This document shows, piece after piece, positions 9,647 through 17,961 of a stretch of 64,000 bases of DNA. Position numbers and translations under genes: made by a program. Each line of letters starts with the position of its first letter. Within the stretch, counting starts at the first letter, position 1. The stretch covers positions 1-64,000 of the forward strand of contig JACPIF010000004.1 of assembly GCA_016188215.1 (NCBI GenBank), written 5' to 3'. Under the pieces are notes generated by a model. It was not told the DNA's origin, did no database searches, and saw nothing but the letters and a program-made list of their open reading frames with translations. This DNA comes from Candidatus Woesearchaeota archaeon. Lineage in GTDB: Archaea > Nanobdellota > Nanobdellia > Woesearchaeales > JACPIF01.

Positions 9647-10156
9647 ATGGTACAGGCACAGCATAAAGAGCAGCGAGTGGGCGTATTTGTTGATGTGCAG
9701 AACCTCTACTATTCTGCAAAGCATATGTACGGCACAAAGGTGAACTTCAAGGAGATCCTGAAGGAAGCGGTGCAGGGCAGGAAACTGATACGGGCAGTGG
9801 CATATGCCATCAGGGCAGATGTCAAGGACGAGTCAAACTTCTTTGAGGCTCTGGAGAAGATAGGGTTTGAGGTCAAGGCAAAGGACCTGCAGATATTCTA
9901 CGGCGGCGCCAAGAAAGGGGACTGGGATGTGGGCATTGCCATGGATGCGATTGAGCTGGCGCCAAAGCTTGATACTGTTGTATTGATCAGCGGGGATGGT
10001 GACTTCAAGCCGCTAGTGCAGCACCTGAAGAGCGCTTTGGGGTGCAGGGTGGAGGTCATTGCGTTCGGCAAGAGCGCGTCATCCATGCTGAAGGAAGAGG
10101 CTGACCAATTTTTAGACCTGGACAGTAATCCGCGAAGATTTCTGATGGCACGATGA
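9647..10156 (+). CDS. NYN-domain (LabA/DUF88-like) ribonuclease
   Basis: This 169-residue protein has a PIN-like NYN fold. The first acidic motif is VFVDVQNLYYSAK (residues 11-23), and the second acidic region is VLISGDGDFKPLV near residue 112. The central GGAKKGDWDVGIAMDAIEL supplies a further conserved Asp. These match the metal-binding acidic set of LabA/NYN nucleases, which cut RNA. Its last four bases (ATGA) overlap the start of tpiA, so the two are translationally coupled. A TATA-like tract (TATATTTATATATAATGC) lies at 9604-9622. Confidence 0.85.
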   Translation: MVQAQHKEQRVGVFVDVQNLYYSAKHMYGTKVNFKEILKEAVQGRKLIRAVAYAIRADVKDESNFFEALEKIGFEVKAKDLQIFYGGAKKGDWDVGIAMDAIELAPKLDTVVLISGDGDFKPLVQHLKSALGCRVEVIAFGKSASSMLKEEADQFLDLDSNPRRFLMAR

Positions 10157-10920
10157 AAGGATTAGCTGCTGCAAACCTGAAGATGAACCTTACCGGGCAG
10201 CAGACGCTTTCTTTAGTTAAGAATTATATCAAGCTGATAAAGAAAACCAAGCAAGATGTAGTGGTGTGCCCTTCGTATACAGCGCTGCCTTTGGTCGCGC
10301 CTGTGATCAAGAAATCAAGATTGCAGCTCGGGGCGCAGGATGTGTTCTATGAGCAGAAAGGGGCATTCACAGGCGAAATCTCTACAGATATGCTGAAGGA
10401 ATTAGGCTGCAGATTTAGCATTGTTGGGCATTCTGAAAGAAGAAATTACCTGAAGGAAACAGATGAGCTTGTCAACCTCAAAGTGAAGTGGGCGCTGAAA
10501 GCAGGCATCACGCCAATACTGTGCATCGGGGAAGATGCTTATTCCAGGGATGGCGGCGAGAGCTTTTCATTCGTTGAGAAGCAGCTTAAGGCATGCATCG
10601 CAGGCGTGGAGAAAAAGAATATCCATAAAGTGGCGCTCGCTTACGAGCCGATATGGGCATTAAGCACTACTGCAAACCGCAGGGATATAACTTCTAGGGA
10701 GATTACGCAGATGCACAACTATATCAGGAAGATCCTAAAGGATGTGTATGATGTAATGGCTGCAGCACAAGTCAGGATTCTCTACGGCGGCTCGGTCAAT
10801 GAGCAGAATATCAGTGAGATCTTGAAGGCAGAGAATGTTGATGGAGTACTGGTGGGGGCTGCCTCTCTTGACGCAAGGAAGTTTGCAAGGATTGTTGCTG
10901 CGTTTGATGCCCGGAAGTAG
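10153..10920 (+). CDS. tpiA: Triosephosphate isomerase
   Basis: The 255-residue product interconverts dihydroxyacetone phosphate and glyceraldehyde 3-phosphate. Active-site elements are ANLKMN (Lys), GHSERR (His) and AYEPIWAL (Glu); the phosphate-binding YGGSVNEQN and VLVGAASL are present. The length matches the bacterial or eukaryotic form rather than the roughly 225-residue archaeal form, so the gene may have been acquired. The loop-6 hinge after the Glu reads WALSTTANRRD instead of the usual WAIGTGK type. It overlaps the NYN gene by 4 bases. Confidence 0.93.
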   Translation: MKGLAAANLKMNLTGQQTLSLVKNYIKLIKKTKQDVVVCPSYTALPLVAPVIKKSRLQLGAQDVFYEQKGAFTGEISTDMLKELGCRFSIVGHSERRNYLKETDELVNLKVKWALKAGITPILCIGEDAYSRDGGESFSFVEKQLKACIAGVEKKNIHKVALAYEPIWALSTTANRRDITSREITQMHNYIRKILKDVYDVMAAAQVRILYGGSVNEQNISEILKAENVDGVLVGAASLDARKFARIVAAFDARK

Positions 10921-11064
10921 GCGCGCCGCGAGCCTCTTATATTAGAAAAACTTACTATAACAAGCATTGTATCTGTTGAAACATCTGTCTACTTACATAC
11001 AGGATACATACACCTGCGGAGCGCAAAGAACTGGGCAGCTGGACGCGAGCCTGCGGCGCCGCAG
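10921..11064. repeat. Repeat A, next to a pilin-like gene
   Basis: This lies between the convergent tpiA and pilin-like genes. It shares with the 13.1-13.3 kb region a leading CGCGCCGCGAGCC, then AGCATTGTATCTGTT and a further stretch of roughly 90 bases (ATACAxxxACACCTGxGGAxCGC, then AGAACT and GGACGC) that runs up to the stop codon of the adjacent gene. It ends in the perfect palindrome CTGCGGCGCCGCAG (11051-11064), which could act as a terminator for both genes. Confidence 0.6.
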
Positions 11065-11631
11065 CTAGATAACAGTCAGGTACAGCTTGTGCAGGTTCTG
11101 GTACATGTTGCCGGGGTAGGGAGGGCCGTTGCAGACACACCTGCCTGTGCACACGCAAACGTTAAGGATGTAAGTCCCTTCTTTATCTGCTTTCTTGGTG
11201 GATACGGCTATGGGGAGCTTCTGCTGCTGGTTGTTCTTAAGCTTGTAGTCAGTCACATAAATAATGTTCTGGTCAAAGCTGCCGCAGGATTCAGGGAGTT
11301 GTGAGCCTTTCGGGATGAATTCGTCGCACTTTACATCAACCACGAACAGCTCCTCCTTGCCGATAATATTCAGTATGCCCACGCCGAACACTGCGGTCTC
11401 GCCTGCAATCACATTCCGCTTGGTGAACGGGATTGCCACTTTCTCGCCTGATGAAAGCAGTGATTCCAGCTGCGCCTCGGTCTCCGCATTATACTTATCT
11501 TTGATGGCCTCAGCTCCCCTGAAGAATTTGCTGAACATTGCAATGCCCATGGTGAGCAGGGCGAGGCCAAGTATGACTACCACCAGGAAATTGATGGAAA
11601 GCTCAATGCCGCTTTTATTTAATCTTTTCAT
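11065..11631 (-). CDS. Pilin-like secreted protein with type IV (class III) signal
   Basis: The 188-residue protein starts MKRLNKSGIELS followed by one hydrophobic helix (INFLVVVILGLALLTMG), a layout typical of archaeal pilin-like proteins cut by prepilin peptidase after SG. The ectodomain is beta-rich and ends with four cysteines (VCVCTGRCVC). I used the inner ATG at 11631, which starts right after the stop of the upstream lipoprotein gene. It is probably a minor pilin or adhesin exported with its neighbours; the exact role is unknown. Confidence 0.65.
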   Translation of the reverse strand: MKRLNKSGIELSINFLVVVILGLALLTMGIAMFSKFFRGAEAIKDKYNAETEAQLESLLSSGEKVAIPFTKRNVIAGETAVFGVGILNIIGKEELFVVDVKCDEFIPKGSQLPESCGSFDQNIIYVTDYKLKNNQQQKLPIAVSTKKADKEGTYILNVCVCTGRCVCNGPPYPGNMYQNLHKLYLTVI

Positions 11632-11632
11632 T

Positions 11633-13024
11633 TTAACCAGGACTGATGAATACAAGGCTGCCCAATTGCTGGGAGATCGCCTGGGTGTTGTGCTGGATAG
11701 CGCCGCTTACAGCCTTGTCATACTCGCAGAAAAGCTTGAGCTGGGGATTCTTGGTTGTTTCAGGATTCCTTGATGTGAATGCTGCAGGCAGTATGGTGGT
11801 TGCCTTGTCAAGGTTCTTGGAAAATACCAGTGAAACTGCCTTCTCAGCCAGCAGCTCAGTATTGTCAAGCAGCTGCAGCTTGGTGCATTTTATTCCAGAG
11901 ATGCCCTGCCTGATATTGTTTACTTCCGAAACTATGGTGAACTTTGACTGCCTGATGCTGAACGGCTCTTCAAACGAGATCTTGTTCTCAATAGTGAATT
12001 CAGTGAATGAAGCCTGTATGACTAATGTTTTTGGCTTGACAGAAGCAGCATCTATCAAATCTGCAGCGCAGGCATTGCCAGAGCAGCTGTATGCCATGTA
12101 TTTTCCGAAAGGGCGATCGCATGAGCCGCAGTCTCTTGCGCAGGTGCACTCATTCTCGTTTGGCTCGCACTTGGTGTTGCCGCAGCAGGATCCCTGGCCC
12201 AGTTCATGGGTGCAGAAGTAATTACTGGAGGCAGAGCATGCATCTATAGTGCAGGGATTATTGTCCTCGCAACTGGAAGGGCATTCCCCAATGCCTGATT
12301 TAACGAACAGAATGCGGCCGGGAAGCTCTTTCTTTACTGTGCTGCTCACTACACTGCCTGATTTCAGGATGTACTCATAGTTTATCTCCAGCTCAACTGG
12401 CTTCTGCTCGCCTGTTATATTGGATAATTGGGGAGCCAGGGGAAATTCAGCTTCCAGCTTTGCAGATGGGATCCAGAAGAATTGGTTGAGCTCTGCCTCG
12501 CCGAAAAGCTTGGTGGAGCGCTGGCTGCGGTCAACCTCCAGCACCCTTATCTTCTTTATCGTTATCTTGGTAACATCATCCTGCTTGTTAGCCAGGCTAA
12601 ACGTAACCTTGAAGAGGTGCTGTGCTGTATCAAATGGCTGATAATAGGAATAGCGCATGTCAAGGGATGCGACGCGGATGTCAAGCGTTTCAGTAAAGCT
12701 TGCCTCCCGTACATTGTCCTGGTTTAAAGAGAGCACACATTCCTTTTTACTGCTGCATGAGCGCTCAAGCTGGCCTTCTTTCCCTGCGCAGCTGCCGCAA
12801 TCTGATGGGCATGTGCAGGAATTCTCGGACTGCTCGCATACGCTGTTGCCGCAGCTGTTCGCATTTATTACCTCAACGCATTTTCCCTGGGAGCAGCGTG
12901 CAGAATACCCTGGCTTGGCTGTGCAGTCTGTATTTCTTGAGCATTCAGGGGTGCAGCCTGATATGATAATCAATGCTGCAAGAATTAAAACTATGTAGAG
13001 ATGCCTTGCCTTAATCAGTATCAC
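11633..13024 (-). CDS. Cys-rich secreted lipoprotein-like protein
   Basis: The 463-residue protein has an N-terminal hydrophobic segment ending in IIISGC, which could be a lipobox or plain signal peptide. It carries two copies of a Cys-rich motif, GNSVCEQSENSCTCPSDCGSC (residues about 59-79) and a later GNTKCEPNENECTCARDCGSC, separated by beta-rich domains. The GTG start lies about 30 bases below a TATATATAATAG box (about 13050-13063), consistent with a leaderless start. The next gene follows with no spacer. I cannot assign an enzymatic role; surface attachment is plausible. Confidence 0.65.
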   Translation of the reverse strand: MILIKARHLYIVLILAALIIISGCTPECSRNTDCTAKPGYSARCSQGKCVEVINANSCGNSVCEQSENSCTCPSDCGSCAGKEGQLERSCSSKKECVLSLNQDNVREASFTETLDIRVASLDMRYSYYQPFDTAQHLFKVTFSLANKQDDVTKITIKKIRVLEVDRSQRSTKLFGEAELNQFFWIPSAKLEAEFPLAPQLSNITGEQKPVELEINYEYILKSGSVVSSTVKKELPGRILFVKSGIGECPSSCEDNNPCTIDACSASSNYFCTHELGQGSCCGNTKCEPNENECTCARDCGSCDRPFGKYMAYSCSGNACAADLIDAASVKPKTLVIQASFTEFTIENKISFEEPFSIRQSKFTIVSEVNNIRQGISGIKCTKLQLLDNTELLAEKAVSLVFSKNLDKATTILPAAFTSRNPETTKNPQLKLFCEYDKAVSGAIQHNTQAISQQLGSLVFISPG

Positions 13025-13093
13025 CTTTTTTAAATAGAATTCCCTTAATTTACTATTATATATATGTTACTGGCAGACCATGGCAGGACAGTC

Positions 13094-13347
13094 GCGCCGC
13101 GAGCCAACGTAACTCTATCATTTATTTTTGATACCGCAGGTTTCATGGGAACTTGCTGCGGAATGCTGAGGATTACCTTGTATTGCACTTCCCGTCTCTT
13201 TCCTTTCCCTTTTTCATAACACTGATAACGAGCATTGTATCTGTTTGAATGTCTGCCTAATCTCATCCAAGAATACATGTACACCTGTGGAACGCGTAGA
13301 ACTCAAAACAATGGACGCTGGTCTGCGACGCCGACGCACTTCCAGAG
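13094..13347. repeat. Repeat B, related to repeat A
   Basis: Most of the 323-base gap 13025-13347 is filled by this element. It opens with CGCGCCGCGAGCC (13094-13106), and after an extra insert of roughly 90 bases continues with AGCATTGTATCTGTTTGA (from about 13231), ATACATGTACACCTGTGGAACGCG and GGACGC, the same order as repeat A. Like repeat A it abuts the stop codon of a gene in the pilin-like locus. Reading frames through it look spurious. The promoter of the downstream lipoprotein gene lies at about 13050-13063. Confidence 0.55.
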
Positions 13348-13581
13348 CTAGCTGATGATCTCGTATTCCTTGACTATGATTATCATGAAAAGGAGCAGGA
13401 CTATAATGCCTGCGATGAGCCACCCTATGCCGTTGAGCAGGGTGTCAGTCACCATCTTGTACAGGCCGAACACCATGATGCCGAAGCCGAGCCAGAGGAA
13501 CTTGTCCAGGACAAGCTTCATTATCTCAAACTCTTCTGACTGCGTCAGCCGCTTCTTCATGGGTGGTGTCTTGAGCGCCAT
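13348..13581 (-). CDS. Small two-helix membrane protein (77 aa)
   Basis: The 77-residue protein has a charged N-terminus (PPMKKRLTQSEEFE) followed by two hydrophobic segments (residues about 27-43 and 52-70). It lies 9 bases after the pilin-like gene at 13591-14187 on the same strand, so it is in that operon. I do not recognise a family. It might anchor or assist assembly of the neighbouring surface proteins. Confidence 0.55.
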   Translation of the reverse strand: MALKTPPMKKRLTQSEEFEIMKLVLDKFLWLGFGIMVFGLYKMVTDTLLNGIGWLIAGIIVLLLFMIIIVKEYEIIS

Positions 13582-13590
13582 TTTTTCAGT

Positions 13591-14187
13591 CTATGGTTTT
13601 ATGATTATTACTACATCTTTTGAAAATGCCGAGTCCTGGGGATCGCTGGGGTCATAGCCGGGAACCCGTGAGCCAGTGCCGTCGCATTCCATTCTTGACG
13701 TATAGATGAATGTCTTGCCTGTCTGCCCGACTTGCGGCTGGTTTGTCCGCGGCGACAAGCCGACAGTCCATGTGTTGATCTGGTCTTTCTTCATGTTGAG
13801 CTTTGCGCGGTTGTAGACAATAGGGATGTCGCAGCTGGTCTGCCCGTCTCCCAGGCATTCACGGTTGCTGCCTGCCTCAAACAGCCTTAGGTTGCATTCT
13901 GCATCGCCTGTAAGCACGTTCAGGAACGCTTCCACTAATTTGCCGTCTTCTCCCTGCCGCAGGGTCATCTCGCTCGGCGCGACAGTAATAGGATTGTCAA
14001 CAGTAGGAGGATTCACCAGCTCGTTTGCCGATACAGCTTCAGCTACCTTGCCGCCTATCTGCTTGAACAGGCCCCGCATGAAGCTTAATCCCAAGCCCAA
14101 TAAAGTTATGGCGAGAATCAGGATAACAATAGCTTCCATAGACAAACTCAGAGAACCTTTTTTAGAAGCCTTCCGCCTATAACGCAT
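13591..14187 (-). CDS. Pilin-like secreted protein with class III-type signal
   Basis: The 198-residue protein begins with basic residues (MRYRRKASKKGSLSLS) and a single hydrophobic helix (MEAIVILILAITLLGLG), the same plan as the pilin-like product at 11065-11631. The remainder is an extracellular beta-rich domain with a Cys pair region (AECNLRLF, RECLGDGQTSC). A Shine-Dalgarno GAGGTGTG precedes the ATG, and a TATA-like CTATTTAAGAC lies about 30 bases upstream. It is probably the first gene of a surface-structure operon; function is inferred only from architecture. Confidence 0.65.
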   Translation of the reverse strand: MRYRRKASKKGSLSLSMEAIVILILAITLLGLGLSFMRGLFKQIGGKVAEAVSANELVNPPTVDNPITVAPSEMTLRQGEDGKLVEAFLNVLTGDAECNLRLFEAGSNRECLGDGQTSCDIPIVYNRAKLNMKKDQINTWTVGLSPRTNQPQVGQTGKTFIYTSRMECDGTGSRVPGYDPSDPQDSAFSKDVVIIIKP

Positions 14188-14261
14188 TAATGCACACCTC
14201 TTTTACTGTAATGTAGTCTTAAATAGCTACTATAAATACCTTTCTATAGCTTGCAAGCCCT

Positions 14262-14370
14262 AAAGATACTAGGCAAAAGTGCTGCAGAGTGCAGTTCATA
14301 GCCCGGAAAATCCGACATATCTGGACAGTTCCGCCTAGTTCCCAGTTCCGAAACATTTAAAAAGTAGCCA
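14262..14370 (+). ncRNA. Candidate structured small RNA upstream of L10e
   Basis: The 246-base gap before L10e holds a closed stem ACTAGGC (14268-14274) pairing with GCCTAGT (14333-14339). Inside it is a hairpin CTGCA-GAG-TGCAG (14282-14294) and a weaker TCCGACATATCTGGA. A TATA-like CTATAAATACC lies about 30 bases before the outer stem, and a TATTTTTAA tract follows. L10e has its own TATA box (CATTTAAAAAG, about 14350). It could be a small RNA or a leader. No tRNA T-loop or C/D boxes are visible. Confidence 0.35.
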
Positions 14371-14433
14371 TTATTTTTAACATAGCGTTATCTTAACTCT
14401 TTTATAGATAAAAACAAAATAAGGCATTAGACA

Positions 14434-14961
14434 ATGGCACGGCTCAGGAAATTCACTTGCTATCGTAGGATGGAACGGCCCTACACAAGGATATCAAAGT
14501 TCAAGAAGAAGTCCTATATAAGAGCAGACCCGGCAAAGGTCATTGTACGATTTGATATGGGCGACCAGAGGAAGCAGTATTCACATGAAATAAGCCTAGT
14601 ATCTAAAGTTGCGCTGCAGATACGGAGCAATGCGTTGGAATCTGCCAGGCAGACCAGCAACAGGCTGCTTGAGAAGCATCTAGGGCCGATGGGCTATTTC
14701 TTCAAGCTAAGGGTGCATCCGCATCATATCCTTCGGGAAAACAAGATTGCAGCAGGCGCAGGCGCAGACAGGTTCAGCACTGGCATGAGCCATTCATTCG
14801 GCATTCCTATAGGAACTGCTGCACAGGTCAGCAAAGGCCAGGTCATTGCCGCACTTCAGATTGAGAAGCAGAACCTTGAGCTCGGCATGAAGGCCATGAA
14901 CCGCATGAGGCACAAGCTGCCTGCAGAGTGCACAGTTGCCGTGAGAGAGCTGAGGAAATAG
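14434..14961 (+). CDS. rpl10e: Ribosomal protein uL16 (archaeal L10e)
   Basis: This 175-residue large-subunit protein sits near the A site and central protuberance. The N-terminus MARLRKFTCYRRMERPYTR and the central RVHPHHILRENK, GAGADRFSTGM and FGIPIGTAAQV segments are characteristic of archaeal L10e. The length is normal. It stands alone with its own promoter region, and the mechanosensitive channel gene follows on the same strand. Confidence 0.96.
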   Translation: MARLRKFTCYRRMERPYTRISKFKKKSYIRADPAKVIVRFDMGDQRKQYSHEISLVSKVALQIRSNALESARQTSNRLLEKHLGPMGYFFKLRVHPHHILRENKIAAGAGADRFSTGMSHSFGIPIGTAAQVSKGQVIAALQIEKQNLELGMKAMNRMRHKLPAECTVAVRELRK

Positions 14962-15042
14962 TTCTTTTTTGGTGTACAACAGCAATGCATAGCTTTAGAA
15001 ATGGACACATTTATATAATAAATTGAGGTGATTATAATTATC

Positions 15043-16137
15043 GTGGGCAGTTTAGGTCTGATTGGCTGGTTGACGAACTGGTTGGCGCAGATACATCCTT
15101 CTTTGACGCATCCTTTTGGGATAGCGTTTGCGGTCCTGATGATATTCTTTACGGGAGCCCGGCTTTTTGTCTACATTGTAGAGCGCTGGATCCTCATGCT
15201 TACCAAAAAGACAACTACTGACATAGATGACATTATTGTTGCGCGGATGAGCTGGCCCCTATCAATACTGGTTGCACTTATCGGGCTGAAGATAGCAACC
15301 ATACCGCTGCAATTGACAGGCAGGACTGATTATTTCGTACATAATGCCCTGAACACTTTTGTCATCATCAATGTCACATACATGGTTGTTATCATAGCTG
15401 ATGTCTTCCTGGACAAGTGGGGGAGACAGTTTGCTGCACGCACCAAATCTACTGTTGATGACAGCCTGTTGCCAATTGCCCATAAATTCTCAAAGATAGT
15501 GATTGCGCTTATCGGGCTGAGCTTCATACTGCATGAGTGGGACATTGACGTAGGCCCTTACCTTGCAAGCCTGGGAATTGCAGGTGTAGTACTTGGTTTT
15601 GCGCTGCAGGACAGCCTGAAAAATATCTTTGGCGGCATTTCCCTGATTTTGGACAAGAATTTCAAGGTTGGCGACGTAATCAGGTTAAGCACACAGAGCA
15701 CAGGCACTGACGTCGGCACAGTTGAGGATATTGGGCTGAGGAGCACCAAGATCAAGACAGTCAAGAATGAGATGATTGTGGTGCCGAACGGGACGCTGGC
15801 AAACGCGACCCTGGTTAATTTAGCGCTGCCTGATCCAAGCACAAGGCTGGTCATGAACTTTAATGTAGAATATGGATCTGACCAGGAAAAGGTTAAGAAA
15901 ATTATATTGGAAGCAGTGCATAAAATACAGTATGTCTCCAAGGAGAAGCCTCCTGAGATTTATTTCACCAAAATGCTTGAGTATTCCATGGAGTTCAGGC
16001 TGCTCCTATGGATAAACACGTATAAGGATGCGCTCAAGGCAGAAGACCAGATCAATTCAGCAGTTTATGAGACCCTGAACAGGCATAAGATAAGCATACC
16101 CTTCCCTACCAGGACGGTTTATATGCGGAAAGAGTAG
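15043..16137 (+). CDS. mscS: MscS-family mechanosensitive channel
   Basis: This inner-membrane channel of about 364 residues opens under osmotic stress. It has several N-terminal membrane helices and then the MscS pore-to-beta signature GVVLGFALQDSLKNIFGG followed by DKNFKVGDVIRL and VPNGTLANATLVN. The GTG at 15043 is preferred because GAGGTGAT (15025-15032) is at suitable spacing; the GTG at 15028 lies inside that site. The C-terminal alpha/beta domain is complete. Confidence 0.92.
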   Translation: MGSLGLIGWLTNWLAQIHPSLTHPFGIAFAVLMIFFTGARLFVYIVERWILMLTKKTTTDIDDIIVARMSWPLSILVALIGLKIATIPLQLTGRTDYFVHNALNTFVIINVTYMVVIIADVFLDKWGRQFAARTKSTVDDSLLPIAHKFSKIVIALIGLSFILHEWDIDVGPYLASLGIAGVVLGFALQDSLKNIFGGISLILDKNFKVGDVIRLSTQSTGTDVGTVEDIGLRSTKIKTVKNEMIVVPNGTLANATLVNLALPDPSTRLVMNFNVEYGSDQEKVKKIILEAVHKIQYVSKEKPPEIYFTKMLEYSMEFRLLLWINTYKDALKAEDQINSAVYETLNRHKISIPFPTRTVYMRKE

Positions 16138-16151
16138 AAATCAGTTTTACC

Positions 16152-17108
16152 CTATAGTTTAATTATTTCAGCTTTTAACTCATCAACTGTCTTCAGTGCG
16201 CTATACTCCTTCTCGAATCTCTCTACCAGCTCTTTATCCTTGGTCAAGTCTACCTTGCTCAAGTAAACTATTATCGGCTTGCCGGATTTCTTGATAGCCT
16301 TGTATAATTCCACCTGCTTGTCCAGCGGATACGCTTCAGTCAGGTCAAATACATAGACGATTGCAGATGCAAGGTATCTCAAGGCTAGGAACGCCTGCTT
16401 TTCTATGTTGTTCATCTTGTCAAATCGGTTCAAGGAGCCGGGGGTGTCCAGCAGCTGGAGCTTTTCCTCGCCTGTTTTAATGTAGCCTACATTGATGCCG
16501 ACTGTGGTAAATGGATAGTTCTGGATGTCTGGCTTTGAGCCAGTCAATTTGTAGAGCAGGGTGGTCTTGCCTACATTAGGGAAGCCTGTGATTACGATTG
16601 TCTTTAGCGAGGTCTTTATAACCGGGAAATCTTTCATGATCTTCCTGGATTCTTCCAGATACGCAAGGTGCTTTGCGATCTGCTTCATTACTGATGAGAT
16701 GCGGCCATAGAATGCCTGGCGATGCCTGTTTAAAGTAGGGATGTCAGTTGAGCTGCGGATCCTGCCTGCATAAGACCTGTGGAACTCCTGTATCTTGTCC
16801 CTGGCCCAGCCCAGCGAGCCCAGGGATTGCCTGAGATAGTCCACGTCAAGGGTTACCTTCATTAACTCATTGTAGAAAGGATCCAAATCCTTGATGCTGG
16901 GAAACGCCTTTGTTAGCTTGCCAAGGTCTGAGAGCAGATTGCCTTTTACAACTTCCAGCTTGTAGAGCTCAAGCTCCTTAGATTTTTGCAGCTTGGTGAT
17001 TATCTTTACCTTGAGGCGGTGCGCGGCAGACAGTTCCTTAGCCCTTCTGAATGCCACATCAAGGTAGAAGTCTGCCTTTTCAACCGGCTTGATGTCCTGG
17101 AATGCCAT
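16152..17108 (-). CDS. Nog1-family GTPase
   Basis: The 318-residue GTPase resembles the archaeal Nog1 group (Obg/TRAFAC class), which acts in large-subunit assembly. A helical N-terminal domain of about 165 residues precedes the G domain: G1 GFPNVGKTT, G2 NYPFTTVGINVG, G3 LLDTPGSL, and G4-like YLSKVDLT near the end. The C-terminal extension of eukaryotic Nog1 is absent, as usual in archaea. It converges with the mscS gene with only 14 bases between them. Confidence 0.9.
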   Translation of the reverse strand: MAFQDIKPVEKADFYLDVAFRRAKELSAAHRLKVKIITKLQKSKELELYKLEVVKGNLLSDLGKLTKAFPSIKDLDPFYNELMKVTLDVDYLRQSLGSLGWARDKIQEFHRSYAGRIRSSTDIPTLNRHRQAFYGRISSVMKQIAKHLAYLEESRKIMKDFPVIKTSLKTIVITGFPNVGKTTLLYKLTGSKPDIQNYPFTTVGINVGYIKTGEEKLQLLDTPGSLNRFDKMNNIEKQAFLALRYLASAIVYVFDLTEAYPLDKQVELYKAIKKSGKPIIVYLSKVDLTKDKELVERFEKEYSALKTVDELKAEIIKL

Positions 17109-17139
17109 GCGGGAAAGAATATTATGAGCCTATATTAAC

Positions 17140-17511
17140 CTAACCCCTTAAATTTTTTGATGCATCAGTTTCCCGCTGCCTGACTGCTGTGCTGCTCACC
17201 TCTTCATATGGGATATTAGGCATGGTATTATGCCGCTGATGGATTTCTATGAGTATTTCCTCTTGACTGCCCCCTCTTAAGCACACTTCAAGAATACCAA
17301 GCTTGTCAGGGGATAGTCTCCAATAGTATATACAGTATTTTCTAGGCCTGACATCCTTTACCTCTGCTACACCTATACATGCCCCCGTATATTTTGGGCC
17401 GACAACATAGGTGCTATCAATTCTCCCTGCAAGCAGCATCATAGGGCGCGGGCATAAAAAAGAAATTGCAGAATGTGCCAATGATTCAAGAGGCTCAATA
17501 AGTTCCTGCAT
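17140..17511 (-). CDS. Hypothetical protein (123 aa)
   Basis: I do not recognise this 123-residue protein. It has a helical N-terminus, then a beta-rich stretch (STYVVGPKYTGACIGVAEVKDV, KYCIYYWRLSPDKLGILEV). No membrane segment or metal motif is clear. It lies upstream of Nog1 on the same strand with a 31-base gap. The opposite strand has an overlapping open frame of poorer quality, so the coding call is moderate. Confidence 0.45.
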   Translation of the reverse strand: MQELIEPLESLAHSAISFLCPRPMMLLAGRIDSTYVVGPKYTGACIGVAEVKDVRPRKYCIYYWRLSPDKLGILEVCLRGGSQEEILIEIHQRHNTMPNIPYEEVSSTAVRQRETDASKNLRG

Positions 17512-17562
17512 GGATGTATATAATTTGATTTTTCTTATAAAACCTTCCCCATTCCAGCCCCG

Positions 17563-17853
17563 TTATCGCTTTTCTCTTGCGTTCTGCTCCCTTAGAATCC
17601 TTAGGTGTGTGGGCAAATCCCTTAATTCCTGCTCTTCTATCTCAAACTTCCTGCCGTTGGAAGTTCTTAGTGTAAATCTCTTATGGACGGGATCATGAGT
17701 TACGGTAATTGTGCCGCCGAATTCAAGGCCGTAGCGCTGCGTCAGGTTATTGGAAAGGCGCTCTGCAAACTTCTTGGGATCAGATTCTTCCTTTCGGATG
17801 AACTTGATCAATTCTATATCCTTCAGTTCGTCTTCTTTGAAGTTCATAAGCAT
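17563..17853 (-). CDS. Hypothetical basic protein (96 aa)
   Basis: This small charged protein starts MLMNFKEDELKDIELIKFIRK, then a beta-like middle (GGTITVTHDPVHKRFTLRT) and a basic C-terminal helix ending AREKR. No family recognised. It is read divergently from the winged-helix gene at 17962 across a 108-base very AT-rich promoter region (TTATATATTAATATATAATATAA) that could serve both. Confidence 0.55.
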   Translation of the reverse strand: MLMNFKEDELKDIELIKFIRKEESDPKKFAERLSNNLTQRYGLEFGGTITVTHDPVHKRFTLRTSNGRKFEIEEQELRDLPTHLRILREQNAREKR

Positions 17854-17961
17854 AGTTTCTCCCTGACAATTAATAAACTTTACTTAAAAAAATAGATTCA
17901 TGCGCTTTATTTTGTACAAAATAGAAACATTTATATATTAATATATAATATAAATCTATAT

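Noticed and set aside
10955-11158. Possible peptide shared by repeats A and B (MFQQIQC / TFKQIQC)
   Set aside because: Similarity is explained at the DNA level; there are no shared start signals or frame-preserving changes.
13045-13284. 79-residue minus-strand frame
   Set aside because: It runs through repeat B and the promoter of the lipoprotein gene; composition is not protein-like.
14268-14339. tRNA gene
   Set aside because: A 7-bp outer stem is present, but no T-loop sequence, anticodon arm or correct arm spacing is visible.
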